A DNA stretch of 64,000 bases from Cycas panzhihuaensis (taxonomy: Eukaryota > Cycadophyta): NCBI GenBank assembly GCA_023213395.1, contig CM041465.1, forward strand, positions 193,137,741 to 193,201,740, read 5' to 3'. A program made the position numbers and the translations under genes. Numbering within the stretch: the first letter of the stretch is position 1; each line of letters begins with the position of its first letter. Under the pieces are notes generated by a model. The model saw only the letters and a program-made list of their open reading frames with translations. It made no database searches and was not told where the DNA came from. Below are positions 12,880-23,968 of the stretch, piece after piece.

Positions 12880-13040
12880 TCACCAGATCCTTCGACTTTA
12901 AGTTAATTACCACTACCGAAAGAAATCTCTTCTTTAGAGTTCATTTTGGATTGATAAGTGGTTAAATTTTTCTAGTGTCTAGTCATATGATGGGATGCAC
13001 CAGAGTCAAGGATCCATTGTGCTGGTTAGTTTGAAGGAGC
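12880..13040 (-). pseudogene. Copia G aspartic protease
   Basis: The motif WILDSGASHHMT is intact at about 13,015-12,985, the catalytic Asp-Ser-Gly of copia proteases. After a stop come NLTTYQSK and the protease body FGSGN..LKVEGSGDVTL. It cleaves the Gag-Pol polyprotein. It lies in the normal place between Gag and integrase. Confidence 0.85.
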
Positions 13041-14105
13041 AACAAATGCAGAAGTTGTTGCTGCTAAAGAACGATTATGAAATTGACAGTTTTGTGGTCG
13101 TGATTGTGAATGTGATTGAAAATAGGATTGAGAATGGGATTGCGGTCTATTTTGCAATCCCTTGGAAGCTTTTTATACTTCTGAAGCTATTCTACTTCTA
13201 CAGACATCAATAGTATGGCCTCTTTTATGACAGTAGGCATAACTAGTGTTATGAGAAGAAGTTGCATTGTTTCTATTAGAAACAAATTGATTAGAAGTAT
13301 TTTGGTTTTTAGTTGGACCAAAATATTTAACATTATTTTGAGAATTAGATGGTGAACCTCGATGAGGTTTCTGAAATTTTTGATTATTATGAAAATTGTT
13401 ATTCTATTGTTTGTTTTTAAATTGTGGCTTAGTTTTAGAAAATAAAGCCTGTGAATGATCTTTTATTGCATATGTTCTAATTAACATTGACTGATGTTCA
13501 ATCAGCTAGTTTGACAACTGATTGAATGTGATAGGTGGATTGCCAACTTGTTGTCTAGCAGCTTGGTAAAGATTAAAGTGTTTTAGTAATTTGTTAACTG
13601 CAAGATGTACAAGCGTATCGTTGTCTTTAACATGCATAGTTATTTTTTCTATATCACCTTCTTTAGTTTTAGATTTAATACAGTTATCTAGATCTTTATT
13701 AATTGATTGGATTTTAGTTAAAAAATCCTCAACATTTAAAAAGTCATCAAAAGTCAGATTATACAATTGCTCTTCTAGGATAGCTACTTGATGTGTATCA
13801 ACCTTGTCATATTTTTCTTCCAAGGTTTTCCAGAGAGTGGCTAAGTCATCTTTTTTAAAAAATTGCTGACCGATTTCTGGTTAGAGTGAGTTTAATATGG
13901 TGCCAAATGCGACATCTGAGTTCATCAGATATACCATAAGACTCTCAGTAGCATCTGCTTTTGGTTGTTGGAATTCACCTGTCACATATCGCCATACTTT
14001 TTGCTGTTTGAGCTGATGGGATATGCGATTCCTCCAGTCGGTATAGTTTGAGCCAGTTAATACTAGAATTGGAACGTAGGTGACTGTCATTAGCATTAAT
14101 GCCAT
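13040..14105 (-). pseudogene. Copia G Gag (capsid/nucleocapsid)
   Basis: Start at 14105. The N-terminus has LTGSNYTDWRNRI, then a UBN2-type capsid region (LWKTLEEKYDK, then LYNLTFDDF and NVEDFLTKI). A Gln/Asn/Ser-rich stretch leads to the zinc knuckle, which reads YAYCHKRGHTIDVC. The first Cys of the CCHC set is replaced by Tyr. Stops occur at NSL-stop-PEI and LSN-stop-LIE. Gag forms the particle and binds element RNA. Gag and Pol appear to share one frame, as usual in copia. Confidence 0.88.
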
Positions 14106-14343
14106 TTTGGGAGTGTTAAGGTTTGTTTGTAGATTTAAAAGTTATGAAGGTAACTAAAAAAATAATTACATAGTGAAAGTACTAATCTTGTTAATAGATC
14201 TAATTTACAAAGACATCTTAGTATGCATTAATTGATTTTAAAATAAAAAGAATCATGTGTTTTTAAACAAAAATAAACAAACAACTTCTTAAAAATAATT
14301 CCTTAAGCAATCATTTTTCAAAAACAGTTCTCTTTTAAAAAAT

Positions 14344-14426
14344 AGTCCCCCTTAGAGAAATAATCCCCCTTAGAAAAAATAGTCCCCCTTAGAGAATTAG
14401 TCCCCCTTAAAAAAAGTCCCCCTTTA
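14344..14426 (-). repeat. Five tandem polypurine-tract-like motifs in copia G leader
   Basis: Five spaced copies of (a/g)tccccctta on the plus strand (about 14344, 14363, 14381, 14400 and 14417), that is TAAGGGGGA(C/T) on the element strand. The core matches the functional tract AAAGGGGGA beside the 3' LTR. Spacing is about 17-20 bases, with A/T-rich spacers. Confidence 0.75.
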
Positions 14427-15089
14427 CTTTGAATAAATAGAAAGTCCTTGTTTAATAAACAATCCCTTTTAAACAAATAAATGGTTTTCCTTTTCTAAAA
14501 AGATGTTTTGCTTAAGAAAAAACTTTTATAACTAAGGTATTTAATTTCCCTTAATAGAAAAACCTTTATGATTAAGTATTTAGTTTCCCTTTCTATTAAA
14601 AAGAAGATGTGTAATTTTAAGTTTTAAATGGCATAATTCAAATCTATAGATTAACTGTAAAAGGGAAAAAAAAGTTAATTCATAAATTAATAATGAAGCG
14701 TTGGAGAGAAATAATAATAAATGTAAAAAAGGAATATAATAAATAAGAATGAAATTGATTTATACAATAAATATAAAAGGTTAATTTTGAAGTGATTTTA
14801 ACACTAAAATGTAATTAAGTTTAATCATTAATTGATGAAAGGTGTATTGATTAAAAAAAACCTAAGGTGTTAGGGGAATGAGGGGATATAAACTAAATGT
14901 TTTAAGGTGGTTTAATTAAAATGTGATAAGGAAAAAAGGTTTTAAGTTTGATTTAATTAAAATGTGATAACAAAAGGGAGTATTGCTTATGTTTTTATTA
15001 AATGACAATAATGTTTAAAAAGGAAAGATGTTGATTTAATTTAAATCATATACTAAAACAATGAGGAGAGACATTCAATTTAATAAAAA

Positions 15090-15345
15090 ATGTATTTAAG
15101 GGGGGGGAGGGGCATTTGATTTACATCAAAGTATAAAAACAAAAGGGGGGTTGTGTTTTATTAAATCAAAAAATATTATAATGGGGGGTTGTGTTTCATT
15201 AAATAAAATAATATTATAATGGGGGGGGGAGGGGGCTTTGATTTAAATTAAAATATAAAGTATAATGAAGGGGTGTTTGTTTTGATTAAAATCAAAATGG
15301 TTTTAAATCAAAGTATTATGAAGGTGGGGGGAGGGGGGTTTTAAA
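15090..15345. repeat. Diverged G-run repeats in copia G leader
   Basis: Five or six runs of 6-9 G on the plus strand (for example at 15100, 15146, 15182, 15222 and 15324), spaced about 40-60 bases within TTAAATCAAA-type sequence. They look like diverged tandem units. On the element RNA these are C-runs. Confidence 0.5.
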
Positions 15346-15579
15346 GTTAAATCAAATATTAAAATAAACTAAATCAAAATAAAAAAATATCGAACCCACA
15401 GACCCGACAGGTTTTTGGATTTTCTAAAAGAAAAATAAAATGAAATGTGAAATAAGGTCTGAAGGGGTAAAGGGTAGAAACCCTACCTCATTTGCAATGG
15501 CAATGGCGGTAGCTGAATTTTTTGCAGGTCTTCGATCCTCTTCGTGGAGGTAACAGTGGTGGTGGCGTTTGATCTGATT

Positions 15580-15753
15580 ATCTCCTTCTTGGACTACTCG
15601 TCGACGTATTTCTAGTAGAAATCCACCAAAGCCTTAATGATGCTCTGCCGTATGGCTTAAATTTATGAGGTGTGGCTGCCCACATTAATCCTGATTCGCA
15701 TGTTGACATCAGTGAAGTGATGATAGCCAAGCAAGAGAATGGACTTTCTTCAG
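15580..15753 (-). pseudogene. RPS16: 40S ribosomal protein S16 (uS9) fragment, captured
   Basis: The minus-strand frame reads ILLLG, then FTDVNMRIRI, AIRQSIIKALVDFY, KYVDE and SKKEI. This follows the central part of plant ribosomal protein S16 in order and spacing (LLLG..RF.GVDMRIRV..AIRQSIAKALV..YQKYVDEQSKKEIKD). Stops replace Gln at FY-stop-KYVDE and DE-stop-SKK, both CAG to TAG, and two more sit in the TSQIY region. The match ends sharply after KKEI. S16 is a small-subunit protein near the decoding site. This is only about 58 codons, in the same orientation as copia G, inside its leader. No intron interrupts it. Identification is from remembered family sequence. Confidence 0.85.
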
Positions 15754-15756
15754 GTT

Positions 15757-16330
15757 TCATCTCATGGCTTTAGTGCCAAAGCCAAACCAATTTTGGGGTT
15801 CCCTTTCTGTAATCCAATCTTCAAGTATACGACTTATCATTTCTGCAGGTCGATGCTTTGGTAATATCTTTACTAGTTTTCTTGGGTTGGTTACGGGTTT
15901 TTTTTTTTTTAAATGGCCAGTTATTGTGAAAGAGTCGTGGGTATCTCCCCTATTAGATGGAGAAGATCTAAAGCATTCCAGCAATGGCAATGTGTCTTTG
16001 TCTAGCTTGGGTTTCTGGTTCTTCGGCTCAACGAGAGTGACTGCAGTCTTTTCATCTGGTTCGTTGTAGGTTTTTTATGGTGGCTTGCCAGTTGAGAACA
16101 ATGGATAATGGAGACATCAGTCGATAGACACCAGATGATCACATACAGGATGATATTGCATACCAATGACCTGCAATATATCTACTCCTAGTCTCATCTT
16201 CTTCAAAGAGACTACCTTTGGTATTAATGGCAGACGAGAACTGCATCAATTCTCCCATATCTGCAAAGAAATACTCATCCTCTTCTTCTTGTTGCTCCTT
16301 ACAACTTTGGTTTACTTGTACTAGACTAGG
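15757..16330 (-). pseudogene. Unidentified protein-like sequence in copia G leader
   Basis: The minus strand has two open stretches. One (about 16330-16140) reads QQEEEDEYFFADMGELMQF and later SRYIAGHWYAI. The next (about 16065-15757) reads LPLLECFRSSP, then SRILEDWITEREPQNWFGF. It stops just before the S16 fragment. Base composition is less AT-rich than the leader around it, and codons look protein-like. I do not recognise the family. Given its neighbours it is probably another captured host piece. A plus-strand open frame over 15764-16069 is a shadow. Confidence 0.4.
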
Positions 16331-16348
16331 GTTCTAGCTCCTATTTTA

Positions 16349-16458
16349 CGATCACTTTCATAGATAGCTCTGTAGATATATGTGTTCATACTGAAACTAT
16401 GTTTTGTCAAGCCTTAGGAGAAAGGATTAGACCTGTCCTTTCTGTGAACAAGATGGAC
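16349..16458 (+). pseudogene. Elongation factor 2 GTPase-domain fragment, captured
   Basis: The plus-strand frame reads [18 protein letters not shown], then VLSVNKMD. Plant eEF2 has [26 protein letters not shown], which includes the NKMD guanine-specificity box of the GTPase domain. Only about 36 codons are present and the match ends exactly at NKMD, where the next fragment begins in the same frame. eEF2 drives ribosome translocation; this piece alone can do nothing. It lies antisense to copia G. Intronless over the short length seen. Confidence 0.85.
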
Positions 16459-16668
16459 ATTAACTTGCACAATATCATGGTTATGGGATATGTTGATCAG
16501 AAAGTGGTGCTAAAGACTTGTGAGAAAAACAGGAAGAAGAGCAGAGTTATGGCCATTTCCTTATCAACTTAGTTATGCCAACCCTTCCAAGGTCACTTAT
16601 TCCCATGGTTCTACCTGAAGACATCAGTGCTCTATAATGAGAATCCAAACATCTGTACTGTCATGTAA
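16456..16668 (+). pseudogene. Heavy-metal-associated isoprenylated plant protein (HIPP) 3' fragment, captured
   Basis: It continues directly from the eEF2 piece: DINLHNIMVMGYVDQKVVLKT, then, after a one-base insertion, VRKTGRRAELWPFPYQ. This is the second half of a plant HMA domain followed by the GRRAELWPYPY block typical of HIPPs. After a short gap, NENPNICTVM and a stop (TAA at 16666-16668) give a HIPP C-terminus with CaaX box CTVM. HIPPs bind metals and are farnesylated. The metal-binding CxxC lies upstream and is absent. About 60 bases of 3'-UTR-like sequence follow before the primer site of copia G. The fragment is antisense to the element. Confidence 0.85.
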
Positions 16669-16730
16669 GACCAATGTTTAATACAAATCCTGGGTGTGTT
16701 CTTTAGCAGTATCTATATCTATTGTATTTC

Positions 16731-16742
16731 GCTCTGATACCA
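16731..16742 (-). other. Primer binding site of copia G (initiator Met tRNA)
   Basis: Plus-strand gctctgatacca, which is TGGTATCAGAGC on the element strand, the complement of the 3' end of plant initiator-Met tRNA. It abuts the LTR directly. Confidence 0.93.
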
Positions 16743-17173
16743 TGTTAAAATAGGCACATGTACATAGTCATCACATCACAGGAACATAAGAGAAACAAAA
16801 GAAAGAGACAATGTATATGTACACAGGGTTGATAGGTGGAAAACCCCTTATGGGGAAGAAAAACCACCTCCTAAGCTAGATTTTATTAATAAATAAATAA
16901 AACCAATATACACAATAACAAACCCCCTAAAACAGCCTTTGGTCAGGCATATGGACAAACCTCCTAGATTCTTGGAACCAACTCCATGAATCTAGGAGAT
17001 TAATAAATAGGATGGAGGTTCGTTGGAATACGGTTCTGCATTTCAACAACCATCCATAAATCAATTAATATTAAACATAAGTTTATAACATTACAATCAC
17101 TTAAATAATTTTTAAGACATGTGACTTAAATAATAACATTAAGGAACATAAGTTTATATTATATATTCTAACA
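16743..17173 (-). repeat. 5' LTR of copia G
   Basis: 431 bp from tgttaaaatagg to ttctaaca. Partner of 9372-9802. Followed at 17174 by the target duplication GTTAC. Confidence 0.93.
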
Positions 17174-17467
17174 GTTACAACACATGATTTGAGAGTCACA
17201 ATAGAGGATGATAGGGCCATGGTGAAAGTAAAGTGCATCAGTAAGGGCTTCAATAACAACTGTGTATTCAACTTCGTTATTCATAGCCTCTGATAGAAAG
17301 ATTATAGAATGCATATAGTTGTATCTAGAGGGAGCACAAAAGATCCATATAGCTATGGAAGGTCTGGGATTGTCATGACTTCCTCTATTAGTAAAGATAA
17401 GAAATAACATGGTAAAAAGAATAAAGTTTAAGTTGAGCGTCAGAAGAGATGGTGATGGTAAATCCAA
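17174..17467 (-). pseudogene. Second RNase H of element H (interrupted by copia G)
   Basis: The frame reads FTNRGSHDNP, then MNNEVEY, then YCDSQ, the three acidic boxes of an RNase H fold (family TDGS, NNEAEY, GDSQ). The first catalytic Asp is Asn. It lies far downstream of integrase, the place of the additional RNase H of Tat-lineage elements, and is distinct from the RT-linked RNase H at about 24,200. After CCN the frame is cut by copia G. It resumes at 9371 with stop-L, consistent with ancestral NQL and CAA to TAA. The element D copy (51300-51800) is related. Confidence 0.75.
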
Positions 17468-18660
17468 GATGAAAAAGAAAGGGGTATTGATAGGGCCACA
17501 ACAGCTTAAAAAGCTACAAATATGGGTTGTGAGAGGATAGGAGAGCCCTAGAGGTAGGCTACCAGGCTCAAGGGTGGATTATCTAACGAAAGAGTAAGAA
17601 AATTTTGGTAACTATGCTCTTTTGGGGCCCTTAGGGGTTGCAAAAGGGCTTATAGAGGCCTAGAAGGGAGGAGGAGCTTCTCTTGGGAGCCTTAAAGGCT
17701 CAAACAAATGGCAAAAATGGATCCAGAACACCAAAATAAGTCAAAGGAGTATAAACATGGACACATTTTAGAGCGACATGGAAAACAAGATAAGAGGGAT
17801 AGAAGGGGCCTCTAGGAGGCTAAAGGGGTCATCATAAATGCATCAAAAGGGAGAAAAGTAGAGGTTGTGAGAGTAAAATAGGGGTTAGACACTAAAGACA
17901 AAGTGAATGAGGATGAAGAAATGATTCTAGGGGCTATCGCAATAAGGAGAACAAAAGTGGTACCCTTGGGGGACCCACATATATAAACAAGAGAAGAATA
18001 AAAATGGGATTTATTTTCATGGGCTGTATGAGAGATTTAGAGCCCTTCCCTTTATGTCACAAGGCTATGCTAGCATTTGGGAGCACTTATCGAGAGATCT
18101 GACTGTTAGATCGAGGAGATAAGATAGCCATCGAGATTGTAGAGATGAGATGGCAGTGATCAAGCCTGATCTAGTAAGTGGATCATCCCCTGGCTATTTA
18201 ATTTCATCCATTATATTTAATGCCTTTTTTATAGCTTTTAGAGTTTGTTTTGGGCCTCATAAGGGTGATAGAGACCCCCTAGAACTCGAATGAGGCCAAG
18301 GGAGGGGGAGGACTAGGGTATTAGGCAGCCTGAGTCCCAGTGGGCCAAGTTAGGTCCACTTAGGAAATTTTTTTGAGTTTTTAGGCCACCCACCCCACTT
18401 TTTAGGGGGGGTATCCATGACGCTACAATAAATGTCGCGATGCCATGAAATTTGCAATGGAGCTGCCAAGAAAATAGGATTTTCTTAGTGGGGCCTATAT
18501 CAATATTTGTAGTACCATAGAGTTTAATATAGGGTGGAGACTAGATAGGAGACAAAGAGAAAAGAGACCCTGATGGATGGATTTGCTCAATCTGATGGAG
18601 CTCCAACCATCCAAAGTGGGGCATGACACATGGCAGAGAGGACTAATGGAATTTTGACTA
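17468..18660. other. Spacer of element H between second RNase H and antisense ORF
   Basis: About 1.2 kb without a recognisable protein on either strand. Part of the long non-coding interval downstream of integrase in H. It contains a short C/G run at about 18390-18412 but no clear repeats. Confidence 0.4.
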
Positions 18661-19770
18661 GTTTTTAGGTGTCTATAGGATATTCTTGTGATTGATAACT
18701 ATGAGAATATATGTATGGCAATGATGAACTTTATTGAGATGACAACATGATAGAAGCAAATGACTCTACAATGCTATGGGCTTTTGAAGGTCATTAGAAC
18801 CACATAGTATGCATATGACCAGCACCTCCTAGTCAACATTATATCTCACTGGGATAGATGAAGGTATGTATTCCACCTCCAACAGGTGGGAGATATCTCT
18901 ATCATACTTAGGGATATCAGGAGGATCCTGGGTGGACCATCAGGAGGGATGCCAGCATCACTAGGTATGCTGCCCAATACTAACGTTACCCATAGGGAAG
19001 TAGCCTGATTATTCATAGGACATAGCTGATGGGATCAACAAGGAGTCTTCGTCCATGCTATGGTCTTATTTAGAGCTCCTCACATGAGGAAACTCATTAC
19101 TTTAGCTATTCTATTATGGATATCCCAAAAATAGAACTATAGGGACATCCTTGGAGGCTGGATGACTACTATTAGGAGGTGTGAGGTTGGAGAGAGATTT
19201 GACTAGGTTGCCTTGATAGCAACTAATCTAATTGCATAGCTAGACTAGATACGAGTAGCCAGGAGAGGAGGTTTCTCTTATTACATGCTACTCCAATGCT
19301 AGTTTTTCAACCATTTTGGAATAGTGGCACTGCCAAGAGGACCACACCCCATCTCAACTAGGGCCCCCATGGTTCATAGGTGGTAGAAGAGGTGTAGAGG
19401 GATCAAGGACTAAGTCCACATGTGGTGATCGGTGGCAGCAACATTGCTAGATTTCTTAACATTGATTGACTACATACTGGATTCTTATTGAGTGATCCAC
19501 TGGGAGAGTGATGATGATGGTAGAGAGTTGGGAAATGAGCTCCATGAGGATGGTGATGATGATGGAAGAGATGGAGGGGATGGAGCAGGACCATCAAGAG
19601 CTACAGGGGACAAGGTAGGTTCAACGGTACCAACAGTGGGGCATAGGCCATCTCTAGGACCAACAAGCAGAGAGAGTTGTAGGTGGATCCCCAACAACAG
19701 TGGTAGCTATAGTGGTAGAGGGAGAGGTATCAATAGCTATCGTAGATAGAGAGATCCTAGGAGAGGAGGG
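18661..19770 (+). pseudogene. Antisense ORF of element H: plant-mobile-domain-like protein (broken)
   Basis: One plus-strand frame stays in register from about 18721 to 19749. It is broken only by stops, not frameshifts. The core reads LLKVIRTT, YAYDQHLLVNIISHWD, YVFHLQQVGDISIILRDI and ILGGPSGGMP. This parallels the plant mobile domain pattern (LV..RWRPETHTFHLP.GEMTITLEDV..LLGL..DG). A second block has HMRKLITLAILLW. An acidic Asp/Gly/Glu region (19492-19600) and an Arg/Gly-rich tail (SYSGRGRG) follow. Several stops are CAG to TAG or CGA to TGA. The ORF runs opposite to the gag-pol genes of H, between integrase and the 3' LTR. Antisense ORFs are known in Tat-lineage elements; the domain call rests on pattern only. 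Confidence 0.6.
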
Positions 19771-19984
19771 ACTAGAGGGAGGAGACACCCTGATAGCTTA
19801 GGTGGTAGGGAAGGTAGAGTCAAAGGTCTACGAGATAGAGACAGCAGTAGGAGGAGCTACAACAGAGGAGGTGATCATTTGGGCAGAGGATCCAGTCATC
19901 TTAGGAGGTGACATTCTACCCTAACTTGACATCCTTTTGATCACTTACTACTCTAGAGGAATTTTATTTAGATTTTGATGCTTT

Positions 19985-20972
<988 letters not shown>

Positions 20973-20984
20973 CTAGAGTAACCT

Positions 20985-21600
20985 ATGGTATGCATGGTTT
21001 AGCTCCGGGAGTAGAGATGGTAAGGCTGTTAGAGGCAATAGTATATGAGTTATACCCCCAAGTGTACGCAGAGGGATAACCTCCCATCCTAGCTAGTAAG
21101 GAGCCCCGATTAGTAGAGCCACACATAACTGCACTCATCCAATTGATTTAGTCTAGGGATATATGGGTGATGGATTCCCAGGAGCTCTAGGTAAGGGTTG
21201 GTTAGCTATAAAGCCCCCTAGATAGGCTATAAGCAGAGAGGGACCAATTGGTGGTCAAGAGGGATACCCGGTAGTCCCAAGTATAAGGACTAAAGGCCTA
21301 GAGAGGAGGAATAAGCAAGGATGCAGAGAGCAGAATTTGGATTGCCATGCTAGAGGAGAGACTCTATGGAGTTGAGGGAGAGAGAGAGATTGTATCCAAG
21401 CTAGATATAATTAGCTAGTAGAGTGGATAGCCACCAGGTCATCGTGTAGTAGGTCACACACCATGATGATGACCTAAAGGAGACCTTGAGATGAGGAGAG
21501 TGAGGCGGGGACCTCGCAGTGATGTTGTAGGAGCCTAGGAGGTATGCAGTCCCTCTATGAGGGATCCTATAGATGAGGGGACAACACCCCTTGAGGGCAT
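20985..21600 (+). pseudogene. C-terminal coiled-coil-like part of the antisense ORF of H
   Basis: To the right of the TA tract a plus-strand frame reads [17 protein letters not shown], then PHITALIQLI, VMDSQEL, AERDQLVVKRDTR and EERLYGVEGEREIVSKL. Heptad-like Leu/Ile with charged residues suggests a coiled coil, a common tail for plant-mobile-domain transposon proteins. Many stops are TAG in positions where Gln would fit. Whether it belonged to one protein with 18661-19770, perhaps through an intron now filled by the TA tract, is inference. Confidence 0.45.
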
Positions 21601-22429
21601 GGCATCTAGGAGATTATACATTATGGATTCTAGATAGGAAATTCTTAGACCTCCAGGGAGTTTTTACCACATGTAAACATATGATTATACTCCTCCCTAT
21701 AAGGATTTTGGCTTCCTAAGATATATTACCTAGATGATATACCATATGATTCTATTATACTATATGACTTTGTATATATATAGACAGGGGCCAATTGGTA
21801 CCCAATTTGATATATGACAATGATGTTATGATGGATTTGCTTTATTGTGGTTTATTTGTTTATATGATGCATAGAGAAATGAGTATATGCATATGGATAT
21901 GGGTGCACAAAGGGTCATGCATTTAGATAGTTTTAGTTGATTGCTATATATGGTTTTTGTTATTAGATTATACACAGATGATAGTTGTGCTTTCTTCCAT
22001 ATGATACCACACTCATGGTAGGCATACATGATTATCATGCATGTCGATAATGGATACATGTGAGACTAGGAGGAGGTGATACGCATGTCTATCAGGGGGA
22101 TTATAATAGATATGCAAAGGAAGCAATGACTAGGAGGTATAGATACCTAGGCAATAAAAGGCCCTGGTTAGGAAGTATCTCCATGCTTAAAAGAGAAGAA
22201 GGTTTGTTTACCCAACTAAGAAAGGAGAGGTCTCCCTTGGAAGGGAGACAAGAGATGTAATACAAGTAACAAAGTCAAAAGGATGAAGAGCTACCCTAAA
22301 CCATCATCACACCTATGACTAGGAGAAATGATGATATACTTAAGAGTGGTATTTTAGGCTTGTTTCATAGTGAGAGAGGGGTGTGCCTATCCTACTTAGG
22401 AGTAGAAAGGGTCATACATAGAACTTCTT
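21601..22429. other. Spacer of element H downstream of integrase
   Basis: No convincing protein on either strand. The open frames at 22059-21826 (minus) and 22060-22260 (plus) show no family features. AT-rich, with short TA runs near 21,770. Confidence 0.4.
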
Positions 22430-23731
22430 TAGGAATTTACCATTCATGGCTTTCTTGAATTCGAGACCCTTTAAAGTCATTATCTTGTAGGCACCATTGT
22501 CAAGGCTCTTGAGAATGATGAAAGGACTGACCTATTTAGGCCTGAATTTGGATAAGCATTCATGGAGGTATTCAAGCTTAAGGATACGATCCCTAAGATT
22601 TAGAGGACAAGGATAAAGATGTTTATTATACGTTCTTCATACCCTAGACTTGGAGGCAAGGTTTGCTTAGTATGCCATCAAGTGTCTCTCATCTAAGGCT
22701 TCAAGGTCGAGGAGGCAAGCTTGGCAGCAAGACTCCTCATCGATGAGGCCTCAAAGGAATGGATGTAAAGAGGGGTTTTTGACTTCCAAGGGAAGGACTT
22801 CTTCAGTCCCATACATAAGGGAGAACAAGGTCATCCCTGTAGCTATGCGAATGGAAGTGCAATATGCCCATAAAGCAGAAGGAAGTTGGAGGTGTCAATC
22901 CCTTTGGGATTGAGCAACCATTTTCTTTAAGATGTTGATAAGGGTTTTGTTAAAATATTTAATTTGGATATTGTCTTGAGGGTAATAAGGAGAAGAGATT
23001 TTGTGGGATATCTTAAACTTCCTACAAAGTTCATCCATCTATTTATTACAAAAATGAGTACCATTATCTGTGATCAGGATGTCAAGAACCCCAAATCAAC
23101 AGATAATATGCTGGTAGATGAAAGTGCCTATAGTCTTGCCAGTAATTGATGATAGAGGGACCACTTCAACCCATTTAGTGAAGTATTCTATTGTAGTCAA
23201 GATAAACCTATATTATAATGAGGAAGGAGGGGTTATGGCTCCAATAAGATCTAGTCCCCATTGGGAAAAAGGCCATAAAGAAATAATCAGGTGTAGGGCC
23301 TATGAAGATGAATGAATAACGTTGGCATGCTCTTGGCACCTGTGACAACACAATGCATAGGCATGGGAATCGTTGAGGAGGGATGGCTAGTAATAACACA
23401 TGCAAAGGATACTTTGGGCTATGGATTAGCCCCCGATTAGGTGTAAGGCCTTCGAAGATGAATGAATGACATTGGTGTACTCTTAGCACCTATGACAATG
23501 TAATGCATAGGCATGGGCATCCTTGAAGAGGGATGGCCAGCAATAACCTATGCAGAGGATACTTTGGACTATGGATTGGCCCTCATAGATGTCGTTATAG
23601 CACTCACGAAGTATTTGGTTTGCCTCATCAGGGTTGACGTAGTGAAGGAGGACCCCATTGAAAGATCTCTTATATAATACCTCCTCTATGAGGAAATATT
23701 GCTTAGCAATAGCCCTAACTCGTGACCTCAC
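22430..23731 (-). pseudogene. Element H integrase (gypsy type, broken, internally duplicated)
   Basis: The order on the minus strand is as follows. The H2C2 zinc-binding region comes first: YKRSFNGVLLHYVNPDEA, then GYCWPSLFKDAHAY and CHRC at about 23,490. A duplicated block follows. The core then has WGLDLIGAI, YFTKWVE, DILITDNGTHF and ISSPYYPQDN. Of the DDE triad both Asp remain, but the Glu in the expected QxEA position is Lys (QIKYFNK). The C-terminal part has SALWAYCTSIR, TLFSLMYGTEEVLPLEV and LDNGAYKI. Gypsy integrases insert the cDNA. This one is inactivated by stops, a duplication and loss of the catalytic Glu. Confidence 0.85.
23300..23583. repeat. Tandem duplication of about 150 bp inside the integrase zinc-binding region
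   Basis: 23300-23432 and 23451-23583 align closely: gaagatgaatgaat(a/g)ac, then atgcataggcatggg, gagggatgg and ggatactttgg. The copies encode the second half of the H2C2 module (GYCWPSLF, CHRC) twice. They differ at many positions, so the duplication is not new. Confidence 0.85.
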
Positions 23732-23968
23732 CTTATCACTAGCATTAGGACAACACTGTTATTTAGTAAGGTATTATACAGTGTCCTCATACTATTCACT
23801 ACTAGCTAATGGATGGGACATCGAGTCTTGGATGGAAAAGATAGGCTCGTTGGATAAGGAGTCATCAACAGGAATCTTAGAAGAATTAGGAATAGGTACA
23901 TTAGCTAGTTATTTGGCAATTACCATTCCCTTCTTCAATTTCCTATTAACAATTTGAAGGTCATACTC

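Larger units (their letters stand above)
14106..15480. other. AT-rich leader of copia G (no coding sequence seen)
   Basis: Very AT-rich, low-complexity sequence between the captured gene fragments and the gag start. No protein resemblance on either strand. It contains two repeat structures, listed separately. Confidence 0.6.
9372..17173 (-). mobile_element. Copia element G carrying host gene fragments in its leader
   Basis: Complete Ty1/copia element on the minus strand, flanked by a perfect 5 bp target duplication GTTAC (9367-9371 and 17174-17178). It has 431 bp LTRs, an initiator-Met primer site directly beside the 5' LTR, gag, protease, integrase, RT and RNase H in copia order, and a polypurine tract. 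The leader between primer site and gag is about 2.6 kb. It contains pieces of ribosomal protein S16, elongation factor 2 and a heavy-metal-associated isoprenylated protein, plus a tandem array of polypurine-tract-like motifs. By eye the LTRs differ at roughly 30 of 431 positions, mostly transitions, so the insertion is not recent. Confidence 0.93.

Noticed and set aside
14344-14426. CRISPR-like array
   Set aside because: Repeat core is only about 10 bases, spacers are near-identical A/T runs and the context is a plant retroelement.
15764-16069. Plus-strand open frame of 101 codons in the copia G leader
   Set aside because: It overlaps a minus-strand protein-like block and has hydrophobic runs from a T-tract; regarded as a shadow.
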